The notes under the pieces are model-generated. The model did not search any database. It was not told the DNA's origin and was given only the letters and a program-made list of their open reading frames with translations. DNA of 64,000 nt from Combretum micranthum (lineage: Eukaryota > Streptophyta > Magnoliopsida > Myrtales > Combretaceae): positions 124,001-188,000 of the forward strand of contig JAMXBD010000209.1 in assembly GCA_024138025.1 (NCBI GenBank). Direction: 5' to 3'. Position numbers and translations under genes: made by a program. Shown here one piece after another: positions 1 to 11,860 of this stretch. The number at the start of each line of letters is the position of its first letter. The stretch's first letter is position 1.

Positions 1-1740
1 ATAATATCTCCTATCATAATAAAATTATATGCAATTTAAGAAAATTTTACTTTTCAATCATAGAAAGCGGTTGTTATTTTGAAAAACTAGTTATAGAGAG
101 AGTAATTACTAATTTTAAAAAAAGGTACAGTTTTCTTTATAATTGAATAATAAATATAATAAGAATTTTGAGACACTAAAGACACTAAACCCCTCCCTTT
201 TACATTTATAATATAGATGAAACATGGCTATTAATGAAAATAAAGGGTTCAAAACAATCAATTGGTATTACTATTCAATTGATCAAGTCAAGTAGGGTTG
301 TTCTTCATAATTTAACTAGGTTCCGAAAAAAAAATCTTTTAAGGATTAATATTTAACTTATTCTCAAGATCCGTGACAAAGAGCATAGATACATCGTTGG
401 ACCCAATACGACCAGAGCTCAAGAATGTCATATGAAAAAAAAAGGTTTCCTATAACCCCATAACGTACAAAGAAAAAGTTGTGCAGCTCAATAATAACTA
501 ACAAGAAAACCGATATGATACCAAATAAATAACTCTCTAAAATAGAGCTTAATATGGTTAAGGAAGTCTTGTATCCTATTCTATTGTTAATAAGACTAGC
601 TATTATATTATTATAAAAAAAATAGATAAATCAAAATTGAATTCATTCAAAATCAAGTTTAAACTTATTAACTATTACTCCGACTTCATTTTCATATGGA
701 GTTTTAAGTGCCACATGTCTCAAGTGTTAAAATTTTAAAATTACAACTATAATTATAACGAATGCAAAGATTAGAAGAAGAGGCTGTTAATAAGAAAATT
801 GTTGCATTTGATGAGTAAAGGATATAATGCCTCAATGTAAATGTAGTAATATTGTCAAAATCATAGTAATTTAGCAGCATGAACATTTGTCTTATCAGCT
901 AAATTTAATTCCCTTCCCTAAAGTTGTGACACTAATGGGTAGGGTTAAAAAAAAAACACAAAACTATTAGTGGCATGGTTTGCTAACTTATTTCCACCTG
1001 ATATCCCTTTGACACTTAACTTTGGGAAAACTCTTTTCCATTTTTTTTTTGTTTTCATATTTAAGAATATAAATCTACATTAAAGTTGCTAATTATTGTT
1101 TCGGAATAATTATTAAAAAGTTAAATAAATAATCCTCTTACATTTTTATATAAAATAAATTATACCAATATGCATCAATATTTGGATACAACTTCATTTA
1201 AAATATAAGCATCTTGATTGTTAAAAAGAAAAATTAGCATTTCGCAAAATAAGTCAAATAAAGTATGCATTGACAAAAATTGAAAAAAATTAGAAACTAT
1301 TTATGTGTTGATATATAAATGAATTTTACAAAACATTAATATTTCATTTAACTCACTTCAAAAATTTGTTGGCTTCATTTGGTGTGATTTACCATTTTGA
1401 TATTTTGTTAATTTAGGGATGCAATAGAACAAATTATTATATTGTACTTGATATGCTAAACACCTTGGATGGATTTGAGAATTTTTTTTTACCCTATAGG
1501 GTTTACGGTCAATTCATGGGTTATAGATATGAAATGATGGGAAACTCAACCCACCAATATATAATAAATTTTAAAAAATTATTAAATACAAATTCAATTC
1601 AAACTCAAAAGCAAAGAGTATATGATTTAAAAAAAGCATTCTAACTTCTATCTGAGATCTTAATTTCATCTTAAAAATATATATACAAAATATTCTTAAT
1701 TCACTAAGCTTAATTAAATTTAATATATATATATATCGAT
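1..1740. other. AT-rich intergenic DNA without a gene
   Basis: I see no convincing coding sequence here. The short open frames (for example near 704-886 minus and 1453-1644 plus) are AT-rich, low in complexity and match no family I know. Poly-A/T runs and a TA-rich stretch near 1720-1736 are the only structure. Confidence 0.6.
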
Positions 1741-4100
1741 TGAATTATATGTGAAATTATGTTAAATATTTAGTTAATAATATTGAACGTGTTAGCATAA
1801 TTTAGCTTTTTTATTGCATTGTATATTTGTTTAAGAAGAGCTCAAATAATAATTAAACACAATCATGTTTAATTAAGCTTAAGCCCATGTCTTATTTCCC
1901 AAAAGTCAAATCTTCTTTAGATAATATCACGTGCAAATTTTTGCAAAAACCATCTCCAAAAAAATAAAAAACCGACATTTCCCTATACCAAAGCAAATTC
2001 TAGAATTTCATATCAAATTTCGATAAACTATCCCCTCAAAACTCTTATCAAGAATTCATCGTCAAGTTAAAGCTAAACAAGATAAAGTTTGCATGTTTTT
2101 ATTCTTATTTACTACTTGTTTCTTTTATGAATTTTTGTCAACTTAGCTTCTTAATGATATGAATGTAAAGTTGGTGATCTAAGTTAGTATATGGAGTTAG
2201 ATGAATTCTTGAAGTTGTGATTAATGAGTGGTTGAAAGTGTCAAAGTTGTTTTAGAAGATAAAGGAGTTGTTGAATTTGGTGTGTTGTTTTAATGAGGAA
2301 GATAGAGTTGTGAAAAATGTTTTGATGAAGTGAAAGTGAAGTTTATGTATGTTTGGTTTTGTTAAGTTATGTGTTGATTATATGTAAGATAATAGAAGTG
2401 AAAATTTGAAGCATAAATATCAAAGTTGTGTGCTCTATTTTTTGAAATGAAAAACGATAGGAAACATGAGTAATGCTCTAGTTGTGTACCTTGTTGAGTT
2501 TAAAAATTAAGCTTCTTAAATAGAAATACAAGGGAAGCATGTCTACTTGTATCCAATCGTGTTTCTCACTATGTGTTGGATGAAGTTGAAAAATGTGATA
2601 GTACGATTGGAACACAGCTACAAGTAATCCATCATGCTTCTCTTTGATCTCTTAAGGAATTTTTATTTTAAAGAAACACGACTAGAACATGGGTAAACCT
2701 ATTACACCATGCTTCTCACTGGTCTTCAAAGGGTTTTGTGTATAAATAAAACTTGGCAAGATAAACATTGACTCATTTTGAACATGTTTCTACTTTAAGG
2801 TATGTGTGTATGTTGGGGGGAGGGGGGGAGCACAGCCGTGTACCTGCCATGTACCTTCAAAAATTTTAATTTTCAAAATTTAAAATAATGAAATGTGTTA
2901 TATGAATATGTATAATTGTTAAGTTATGATTAGTGTGTATTTCTACTTAAGTGTTATTGTTGATGGAGGATTTAGTATCTATTTATAATTAAGGGTAAAT
3001 ATGATATAAATTGAATTTATTTATTTTAAAGATTCCCCTATCGATTTGAATTCATCTATTGATTATTTGTTGATATATCGACTAGTACAGGTATGTAGTA
3101 GCTTAATTGTTGATTGATAGGATAGGCATAACTAAATTGACTTTAATCAAAGATGACTTAAAGTGGTCGAATTGTCTGTTTGTGTGCCATTGAATACGGT
3201 TCCGCGGAGTGGTAACCATGTTAATGATGTTAACATGGTAGTTAGGTGCTTAAGCCACCATTGTCATGATGTAATGACGTTTTATAAGTGGCTCAACAAG
3301 TAGTTGATAAGGGTAATAATATCGATATAATGTTTACTTATTCTTAAAAAAAAGTAATATGATTTAATTCATATTTATGGGATTGGTTGAATTAAGTGAT
3401 ATTATGGATTAAGTTAAGTAAAGATGAGAAATAGCTGTGAACCCTAGAGGATGCAACTATTTTTTTTTAGTTAGATATAGGAGATATAGGTATTCGGGCT
3501 GTCTATATCAACCCCTTAAACAGTTGTTGCTACTTAGAACCCCAAGTTCTCCAGGATTGAAATCAGAGTTTGAACACTTCAATGTTGATTTGCTTACTTA
3601 ATAAAAGATAATTAAATTATTAATTGTTACATTGCATTAGACTAAGTGTGCTTGCCACTTTGTATTTGTTTGTGTTATTGTATACCGGGCCTTTGGCTTA
3701 CGCTGTTTCATTATAGGTATTATTGATGATGAATAGTATGATGATTTGGGATATAAGATTAATTAGGAAGCGTTTATGGATGAACGAGATGGCTAGAGGC
3801 TTATTGGTTAAGCCTTGATTGTAATGTAGGATTCAAAATTTTTCTTTTATGTTTTTTATAAGCTTAAGCTTTGTAAATTTTTCTAGTATCTATCTGTTGG
3901 TATTAATATTATGCAATGATGATCTACTCATGTTGAGTAGTTTTTATGAAATGGTTTTTACAAAGTTATAACATGTTTAAATAAACAGTCGTTGTAAATG
4001 TTATCTTTATGAACAACTTTAGTGTAATACTTACTGTATTATACATGGCTAGAGGACTCGGTATGTCCTATCATAGGATTGGATAAGTCAGGTCCTTATA
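1741..4100 (+). repeat. Degenerate LTR of a Tekay-like Gypsy family (LTR A)
   Basis: This stretch follows the order of landmarks seen in the four better-preserved LTRs of this window: a start resembling TGAAATAG..TGAAATT, the box around 3191 (compare GGAGCGGCA elsewhere), the 27-nt stem-loop followed by AACCCC (3483-3509), the phrase TACCGGGCCTTTGGCT (about 3682), a 3' splice-like TTATAG (3711-3716), a short acidic frame, and an end reading GGTCCTTATA where the others read CCTTACA. It is the most diverged copy. I see no internal retroelement sequence beside it and no convincing 5-bp target duplication, so it is a solo LTR or a remnant, and its left boundary is uncertain. Confidence 0.6.
3483..3509 (+). 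other. LTR stem-loop, copy A
   Basis: A 27-nt near-palindrome with arms GATATAG/CTATATC followed by AACCCC. It matches in length and position the stem-loops of the other LTRs, with a G-C pair where the others have A-T at stem position 7. Confidence 0.6.
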
Positions 4101-4738
4101 ATATATTCCACTTTATAATTTGATTTTATAAAATATATCCAATATTATCATTTTTATGTTATTTTCTATCTACTTATTTTAATATAAACAATTCATTAAT
4201 AAATATTTCAAATTTTCTTAAATAATGGGTTAAAAGAAGGGGTAGAATACGTCAACCTGATAACCTACAAGATTATTTTGGATATAGCGATAAAAACCTA
4301 CGTAATTTAGGATTGAGTTTATAAGATCCAATAGGAAAACAGGATGGATTCTGTTTTATATCATCATCCCAATCTAATTCGATTGCATCTCCAGTTTTTA
4401 TTGTAAAATTTTATAATATTAAAACAAACATATTCTGTTCTTCGTTCATTTTTCTTTTTAAAGATTTATAGAATTGATCCTTAGCATGTTGAGCATAAAA
4501 AGGGATGCTTTTACTAATGCAAAGTGTCACAAATTCTATTTTTACGTATTCACTCAAAGTAGTTGCACGTAACTACAAATAATTCATTTTTTTGTCTTAT
4601 AAATGTAGAAATTAAAAAAAGAAAAGAAAAGTAGAAAATTATATTCTATTGTATGGTTTGAGGGATGGGAGCATAACCTGAACGGAATGTCTGTTGAATT
4701 ATGGCGAGAGTAATAGAAAAAGGATCAGGACTTTGGAG
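4101..4738. other. AT-rich spacer between two LTRs
   Basis: No gene or recognisable element is visible. The stretch contains only AT-rich sequence with short A and T runs. Confidence 0.5.
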
Positions 4739-7576
4739 TGAAATAACTTAATTTATTTAATAATTTAATTTTCATGTAAATATAATATTAGTTCTAAATA
4801 TTAAGTTTGAAGTGAATTTGATATATGAATATGAATGTATAGAAATAGATTTGATATACAAGGTGTAAGTTCTTGTTAGTATAACAAGTGTGTTAGTAGC
4901 ATGTTATGAATTAATCCTATATTTACTAATGTAAATTATTGATATATGTGTATATGTGTGATGAGATTAATGCTATTGTTTTATGTATATTAATGTGTGT
5001 ATAGTATAATTAATGTTTGTGTCTTTTATGAATTAATATGTATGTGTTATGTTTAAAGCTATCAAAACAACTTTTGAAATATCTAAAATTGTTGGCAGAA
5101 TTTCACTACAATTTAAGCCCATTTTCAAGCTTATTTTAAGTCCAAATTAGCCCCAAGTCAAGCCAAACAAAGCCAAACCCATTATATACTCAAAAGTCAA
5201 AGTTTGAGATATATATGAGCCTTAATATTGATAAAAAAAACACTCTTTTGGCAGCCTAAAAATCCTATCCGAAAATACCACTTTATCTTCTTCCTTTGTT
5301 TTCTTCTTTTACCCAAACAATTAGCCAAAGTGTTTCTCTACGAGTTAAAGCTTCTTCCATGTAAGTTATATAAGTTTATAAGTTCTTTCTTACTCTTTCT
5401 TTTGCTTTGGAAGTTAAATTCATGTTAGCATGAGTTTGATATCATATATGGATTTGAATGGTTTGAGGTGCTAATGAATGTTGGGTTATGTTTTGATGTT
5501 ATATCGACTTGTCATATGTGTTATGGAAGTAGTGAGAAGTGTTGGCAAAGCTTGAAGTTGATTTTGAGTAGGTTAAGGTTATGTGAAGTATAGAAGGAAG
5601 TTAGAAGTGGTTAGAAGTGTAAAAGAGTGTAACAATGTGTTTAGAATGTTGTTTTATGAGTTTTGAAGTGTGGGAGTAATGTTAGAAGTGTTTAGTTTGT
5701 GTTGAAGTTGAGTTAAGGTTTGAGCATGAATTTGGTTGTTAAAGATATGAGTGGAAGTTAAGTAGTAACTTGGTGCATGAGTTTTAGATATTCAAGACTT
5801 GGGTTATGTGAAGCATATGTGCTAATGTAATGAAATGAGTTTAGCTTGATGTTTGATGTGCTTAATGAGATGGAAATGAAGTTTATGCATGTTAGAAGTT
5901 GATAGAATACATGTTTGATGAATTAAGAAGTTGGGAATATGTTTGAAGGAGGTTGGAAAAGTGTAAAAATTGCAAATTTTCAAAGTTTAAAACAGAGATT
6001 TTTGGCATTTTTGAAAACTGTTCTGTAGTGTACGCCGGCATCTGACACTTCAATGTCGCTGGCATTGAGTCGGTGTTGAAGATGATCAAAGGCCAAAATT
6101 CTAACGCTGCCTCCAACACCGCCGGCATAGGCTTTAGAATGGGTGGCGTTGAAGCTAACGCTACCGATGTTGAATGCTGGTGTGACTCCTGAAGTTTTCC
6201 GTTTTCAAAACTTCATCAAACATTTCTTTTAGCTTGTCAAATTATTTTGTGATGATTTTATGGGTTTGTATGAGTTGTTAGACGTATGAATGATATGTTA
6301 TGACCTTGTGTTATATTTATTTGAAATTCCATGAGTGCTGGACTTAGATTTAGTTATGTTTTATGCATAATCTAAGTGTAAATGTTAATTGAGTTGATTT
6401 TCTTTGTTACAGTGATAGAAACTCCTACTCCTCTAAGTGTCTCTGTTGATTCTCTACATAGCACATGTACGCAGTGACTTGCTTAATTGTTGCTAGGTTT
6501 GGAATATTCCAACTTAACTTAATTAAAGGTGGTTTTAAGTCATGTTTGTTTTGGTTGTGATTTTTGCCGTTGAATCCGATCTGGGGAGCGGCATTATCTT
6601 TTAAATGTCATGATGCAATGACTTTTATTAGTGGCTCAGCGGGTAATCGATAGGGTATTTGGTAACGGTGTAAGATTCGCTTATTTTTAAAAGGAAATAA
6701 TATGATTTAGTTTAAGTGTTTATGGGAACAGTTGTTCAAGTGTTTATGAGAACAGTTGAATTACATGATGTTATGGATTAAGTTAAGTGGAGTTGAGTAA
6801 CGGCTAGGAGCCCTAGATGAGATTACTTTTTCTTTTAGAAAATTTTGTAGATGATATAAGTATTCGGAATACTTATATCAACCCCCTGGGCAACTGGTGT
6901 TACTCAGGACCGCTAATATCCTTGATTGTCCTGGAGTTTGAATACTCCAGTGTTGTTTTGTTTAATAAATTCTAATTAAAGATAATGAAATACAAGTGGT
7001 TACATTGCACTAGATTCAGTTTGCTTGCCATATCGCTTTTGGTTTTGTTACTGTGTACTGGGCCTTTGGCTCACTTTTACTACTTTTCAGTTGATGGTGA
7101 TTGCTATGATGATTTAGGTTATGGGAGTGACTGGGAGAAATTTCCTGGATGAATGAACGGATAGGAGCCCGGGTTTTGCTTGTGGTTTTTTCAAGAAAGT
7201 TTTTTGTTTAAGATGTTTTTGTTAAAGGAAATGTATTTTATATTTTATTAGAAGGCTTTTTAGTTAAGCCTTATGTTGTAAAAGAGATTCTAAGTTTATT
7301 TTCTTTGTTAGTTTAAGACAATATGTAAATTTTTTTGTGCCGTCTATTAGACACAAAGTTTGTAAATATTTTCTTATAAATGTTTTATATGTGTATAAAT
7401 TATTCATGTGAGTAATCTTTTTGTGAAAAGTCTTTATATGAAATTTTAATGGTTTTAAGCAGACAATTCACATAAACAGTTAAATTTATGACAACCTTAC
7501 ATATAATATAAAATATTATATATAGCTGGGGACTTGATTTACTTAATATTAGTAATAAGTGGGTCAGGTATTTACA
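4739..7576 (+). mobile_element. Solo LTR of a Tekay-like Gypsy family (LTR B)
   Basis: The element begins TGAAATAACTT and ends GGTATTTACA, giving the TG..CA ends typical of LTRs. It is flanked by TGGAG on the left (4734-4738) and TAGAG on the right (7577-7581), a 5-bp target duplication with one mismatch. Internally it has the family landmarks: GTACGCAGTGA (about 6468), GGGGAGCGGCA (about 6585), a perfect stem-loop (6853-6879), TGTACTGGGCCTTTGGCTCA (about 7054), a 3' splice-like CTTTTCAG ending at 7090, and a 19-codon acidic frame ending at 7152. No gag-pol region or primer-binding site adjoins it, so it is a solo LTR left by recombination. Confidence 0.75.
6853..6879 (+). other. LTR stem-loop, copy B (perfect)
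   Basis: Arms GATATAAGTATTC and GAATACTTATATC are exact inverse complements around a single central G. The stem is followed directly by AACCCCCTG. It is the most perfect copy of the stem-loop shared by the LTRs in this window. Confidence 0.85.
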
Positions 7577-9369
7577 TAGAGTGTGTAAGTAAGAAGGCAA
7601 GAATATGGCTTTGCCAACTGCAGTCTATGGTGTAGTCTAACACATGAAAGACTTTAAGATCCCATCGATGATCTGGATTCTTTTGCTGTAATCAAAACTT
7701 GACACAAAAGAGAAGATATTCACATTTTTACAATGCTCTTTTGATTAATTGAGGATGTCGAGGATCTACTGGTAGTTTTTGGCTTCCACTGCAGTTTTCA
7801 AATTGTCCTCAATAGCTTGTAATGTAGAACTAGATGTTAAGCACATTGATGAAAAAGTATTGACCAATCTATTTCATTGGTCATTTTTAGGTCATTTTGG
7901 TTTTATCATTTTTATATATACTATTTATCAAAAGTAAATATAAACAAAAGATAGACATTTTTACTTATAAAGAGATCGAACATACCAAATACAAGTAATA
8001 TACAGATGCATATCGGATACGGATAAAAATTGAATAATCCCGGTAAATTCTATGTAACTTTATTGGTCTTAGAATCATTTCTCTTGCTTGTTATACGATG
8101 ATAACCAATGAGATGGTTGGCATAAACGGTGCTACTGGCAAAGCGTAACCGGCAAAATAATGATATTGACACACTAGAGAGGGACACAAAGCAAAATTCT
8201 AGCGAGCGAGTGCATCGATACCGATATGTATGATTAAGAATAAACTATTGTAAAATACGGACACCTACATGCTCCAAATAACTAATGGGGATCACACGTA
8301 TAATCTTAAAATGATACAAAGCGAGGTAATAATTTATATAGTCATAGGTTAATATTTACATTTTAAATTAATTTTCTGAATTTTTAGTTATTTTTAATTA
8401 TTTTGTTAATTTTATCTTAATTTGATTATTTTATTAATTTGAATTAATAATTTTCAACGGATGAAAATGTGTAAGCGTAAAAATTATTGAAAAAAGCTAA
8501 CAGTGTTAAGAAAATCCATATTTGCAAGCTTTTACAAAAGTTAAGAACTAAAAAAAAAAAGAATTATGACTAAAACTATTAAACAAGCAATGGATATATC
8601 AACTAAAACCAATGATAAAACAATAAAATTTTCCTAACTTTTTTTAAATATTAACACTAAAAGAGCACTTGAAGAGTAGAAGATTTTGGGAAATAAAATA
8701 TTTAAAGGGATTTCTCAAAAATATCAAAACTGTTAAAAGAAATTTGATGTATAGTTCAAATTGAAAAGTTGTTCTCAACAATCAAATCTAGGAAAAAGAA
8801 AAAAAAAAAAAAGAAAATGTCGAAACAATCTCACCTTTCTTTAAGGGCCCAAAAAAGAAAAAAAAAGAAATCTTACCTTTCTTAATCTAATGTTTAATCA
8901 TTTCTAATGTACTTTCAGAAACATCCATTGCAAGTCCAATTTTTTGAAACCTTCTTCACTTTATATTGGAACTTCATTTTTTCCAAAAACATACGTAAGC
9001 ATTAATATAATAAGTATTTTAATAGTAAGATAATATAATTATAAAAATAGATATAAATTTTCTTAATGCAGTTACCATGTTATAGAAAATGTTAGGTGAT
9101 ATCATGTATACGGTTAAATTAAATAGAGGTTTATACTTTGAAATTTGAGTGCAATATTGTATTTTAAAAAAAAAAATTATGATTTTATAACAATTATAAC
9201 AGGATTAATCTCATCATATATTATGTGAGTCGGATCTATTATGACTATGACCAAAATCTTTAGTTTTTTTATATTAAAATTTTAATAACTAATTTAATTA
9301 TAATATTAGTTGTTATGATAACAAAATAAAAGTTACCATTTTAAAAAATGTTGATAGGTAGGAAAGAAA
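7577..9369. other. Intergenic DNA, no supported gene
   Basis: The sequence becomes less AT-rich around 7600-7870 and 8000-8330, but I find no gene with clear family features. A short minus-strand frame near 7790-7840 ends in a stop after a helical-looking stretch (IEDNLKTAVEAKNYQ). It resembles the end of a coiled-coil or UVR-type motif, which is too little to call. From 8340 onward the DNA is AT-rich and featureless. Confidence 0.5.
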
Positions 9370-9690
9370 CGTAACATCCTGGCGTTTCTCTCTCTGCATT
9401 TAGGACGGGACGAGCACCGCCATCGCCCTAGGCTGTAGCCCACGTCACGAAGACGTGGAATTTATAAACCGTCAATTTTCTAAACATGCTAAAAAAAGTG
9501 AAACAATCCAACCGTCTCCTACCCCACATTTCAGTCATCGTTGTCCCTCCTCTCTTGTGTATTACAGAAAGTAGGTTCCTCGTGGAGAGAAAGAGCAAGG
9601 GAGGGGACCACTACCGAATCAAATCCTATATTCCAGTTCCACCCCACTTCTCCTCCACCTCTATTCTTCTTCACTATTAAAAAAAAATAA
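9370..9690 (+). promoter_or_regulatory. Orphan GC-rich promoter-like island
   Basis: This 300-bp island is clearly richer in GC than its surroundings. CCACGTC (9440-9446) and GACGTGG (9452-9458) form a perfect 7-bp inverted repeat with two ACGT cores, the core of plant bZIP/bHLH G-box sites. A TATAAA follows at 9463-9468. About 40 bp later comes pyrimidine- and purine-rich sequence that looks like a plant 5' leader (TCCCTCCTCTCTTG, GGAGAGAAAGAGCAAGGG). A 64-codon open frame at 9486-9680 matches nothing I know. A MITE starts 30 bp downstream and no gene follows. It may be the promoter of a gene that was lost or moved. Confidence 0.4.
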
Positions 9691-9723
9691 AAAATAATAA
9701 TAAATAAATAAATAAAAATTAAA

Positions 9724-10009
9724 GAGTTAATGCCTCATTTGATACCTAAACTTTGATCAAAAGATCAATTAAGTATTGAACTTTTAATTTGTTCAATTTT
9801 ATATCCCAAATAAACTTTTTATACCTTAAACACTACATCGTTCAATCATTGCCTGATACATGTCATTTTTTTTCAAAAGACAATAAAAGAGTGAGGTAGT
9901 ATTTATGACACGAAAAGTTCATATGGGATATGAAATTGAACAAATTAAAAATTTAGATACCTAATTGATCTTTTGATCAAAATTTAGGTACCAAATAGAG
10001 CATTTATCC
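9724..10009. mobile_element. Foldback MITE with long terminal inverted repeats
   Basis: The first 85 or so bases and the last 85 or so are inverse complements with few mismatches. For example, TTGATCAAAAGATCAATTA near the left end mirrors TAATTGATCTTTTGATCAA near the right end, and TTTAATTTGTTCAATTT has its mirror too. Very long inverted repeats with little in between are typical of Mutator-like MITEs. The flanks AAAATTAAA and AAAAAATAA could be a 9-bp target duplication but are of low complexity. It carries no coding capacity. Confidence 0.7.
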
Positions 10010-11334
10010 AAAAAATAAATTACGAGCACAGATATAGCAATTCCGAGTTCTGGATGCCCTTCATAATTAAAAGGAAAATGTTGTTATAACCTTTTATTTT
10101 AATTATATATTTTTTAATCTAATGGCTATACTTGTTTTCAGGATTGCATCGATTGTTCATTTCATCACTAAATCAATTTTATTGGAGATCATCCCTTGCT
10201 TTGGTATATGGAAACCCTTAAATAAGGTTTATTTGTGGATAAATAGGATTTTTTTTTTAATATTATATTTGATATGTATAAATGAATTGAAGTTGAACGA
10301 TTTTAGATTTTATTTATATTATTTTGATTTTTTTCGGTAAAGATAAATTATACCCATTAGATAGAAATTCCATCAATTATATAAACCAATATAAACTAAC
10401 AAATTAAAAGTTAGGATATGAATACCAACAAGCATAATTTTTTTTTTTTGGTAATCAAAATATCCCATATAGAGGATACAATTATTTCTCATAAGAGATT
10501 CAAATATATTTGATTGAAGAGTAAATTAAATCCAAAAAAAGCATCACGTCATTCATATAAAGGATAGGAAAAAGGGAAAAATCAAAATGACATATACATA
10601 AAAGGACTACTTATTCTAAATACAACTAACAAAATATTATCCAATTTTCAAACCATAGAGATTTGGAGAGGTGATTGCTATGATGGAGTCATTAAATGGA
10701 TCAATTGGAATTGGTATAGAATATTCATATACAATATTAAATATGATAAATATGCAGAAATTGAGATTAGTACTGGTCTCTGGATTTTGGCTCCACCTTC
10801 TCATAAGAAGAATCCAAATTGCATTGTAAATTCATCAATTATAAGTAATTTAATTATGTTTTCATTCTATGGCATATTTACGATCTATATTTATTAGTAG
10901 GAAGCTTTTTTTACAAATATACTATATCATTGTTGTATTCCATTGCATTTCATGAGTGTTTCCAAACAATGCAATGCAATTGTCTTTTAGAAACTTATCA
11001 TTCCATTTCATTCAATTCTAATTAATTTTTATATACTAAATTAGACATAAAATTTTTAATATTCTTGTAACCTTTAAATGGTGCTTTTTTTTTCCTCAGT
11101 GTTAAATTTACTTAATTTTTGTATTGTAGATTGTATAATTAAAACAAACAATATGAAGACTTTTCTACAAAAACATGAAAGAACACAATAAAGAGGTTTT
11201 TAAATGAGAGTAAAACTTGATTGGATTTAGAATTCTTGTTTCCTCTTCTTTTAAATGTTCTTAATTTACAAATTAAATTGGATAGATTTACTTAGATTCT
11301 TGATGCACTTGTAACAACATTATAGTACACATAT
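10010..11334. other. AT-rich intergenic DNA
   Basis: No gene is supported. The 72-codon plus-strand frame at 10122-10340 is extremely AT-rich, with long T runs, and reads as low-complexity hydrophobic sequence. Confidence 0.5.
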
Positions 11335-11860
11335 GGCTATCACTCATTTAAAATTTAGTGAGCTTTAGCTCAGCTTTTCGTTTAAAATTTATCGAGTTCT
11401 AGCTCAACTTTTTTTTATTGAGCTTGAAATTTATACTCAAACTTGACTTATTTAACTAAACGAGCCCAAACCGATCTTTATATCAAGTTTACTAGGCTTT
11501 TATTGAACCTGAAATTTAAGTTTAAGCTTCACTCATTTAGAAGTGTGTATTCCATTTTTATAAAACATAGAAATAATAAATAAGAGTTATTACAAATATA
11601 TATATAAATACTAAATATAAATTAGTTTTTTTAATTATACAATTATATATAATATACACAAATTTACTAATGAGTTTGATAAAGAGCCTACTTGTAAGCT
11701 TATTTATAAGCCTATTTGCGAGTCTATTTACTAATCCACTCCAGCATGTTTAAGAACTAGATTCGGAGCTTAATTTAAAGCTCGAACTTGGTTCATTTAG
11801 AAAAGTGAGCTTTACTTTAAGCTCGAGCTCGAGCCAAAACTAGTTTGAATAGCTAAGGAG
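11335..11860. repeat. Degenerate element with repeated AGCTC motifs
   Basis: GAGCTTTAGCTC, GAGTTCTAGCTC and similar words recur at the left. GAGCTTTACTTTAAGCTCGAGCTCGAGC lies at the right in inverse orientation. The edges read GGCTATCACTCA and, inverted, AGCTATTCAAACT. Terminal and subterminal motifs of this kind are common in non-autonomous hAT elements of plants. I could not find a target duplication, so the class is tentative. Confidence 0.35.

Noticed and set aside
6853..6879. Stem-loop as a transcription terminator
   Set aside because: Plant Pol II does not use hairpin terminators, the stem is AT-rich and lacks a following T run; the covariation fits an RNA structure of another kind.
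7780..7870. Minus-strand frame ending IEDNLKTAVEAKNYQ as a gene's last exon
   Set aside because: The helix-like peptide resembles coiled-coil or UVR motifs, but no upstream exon or splice partner was recognised.
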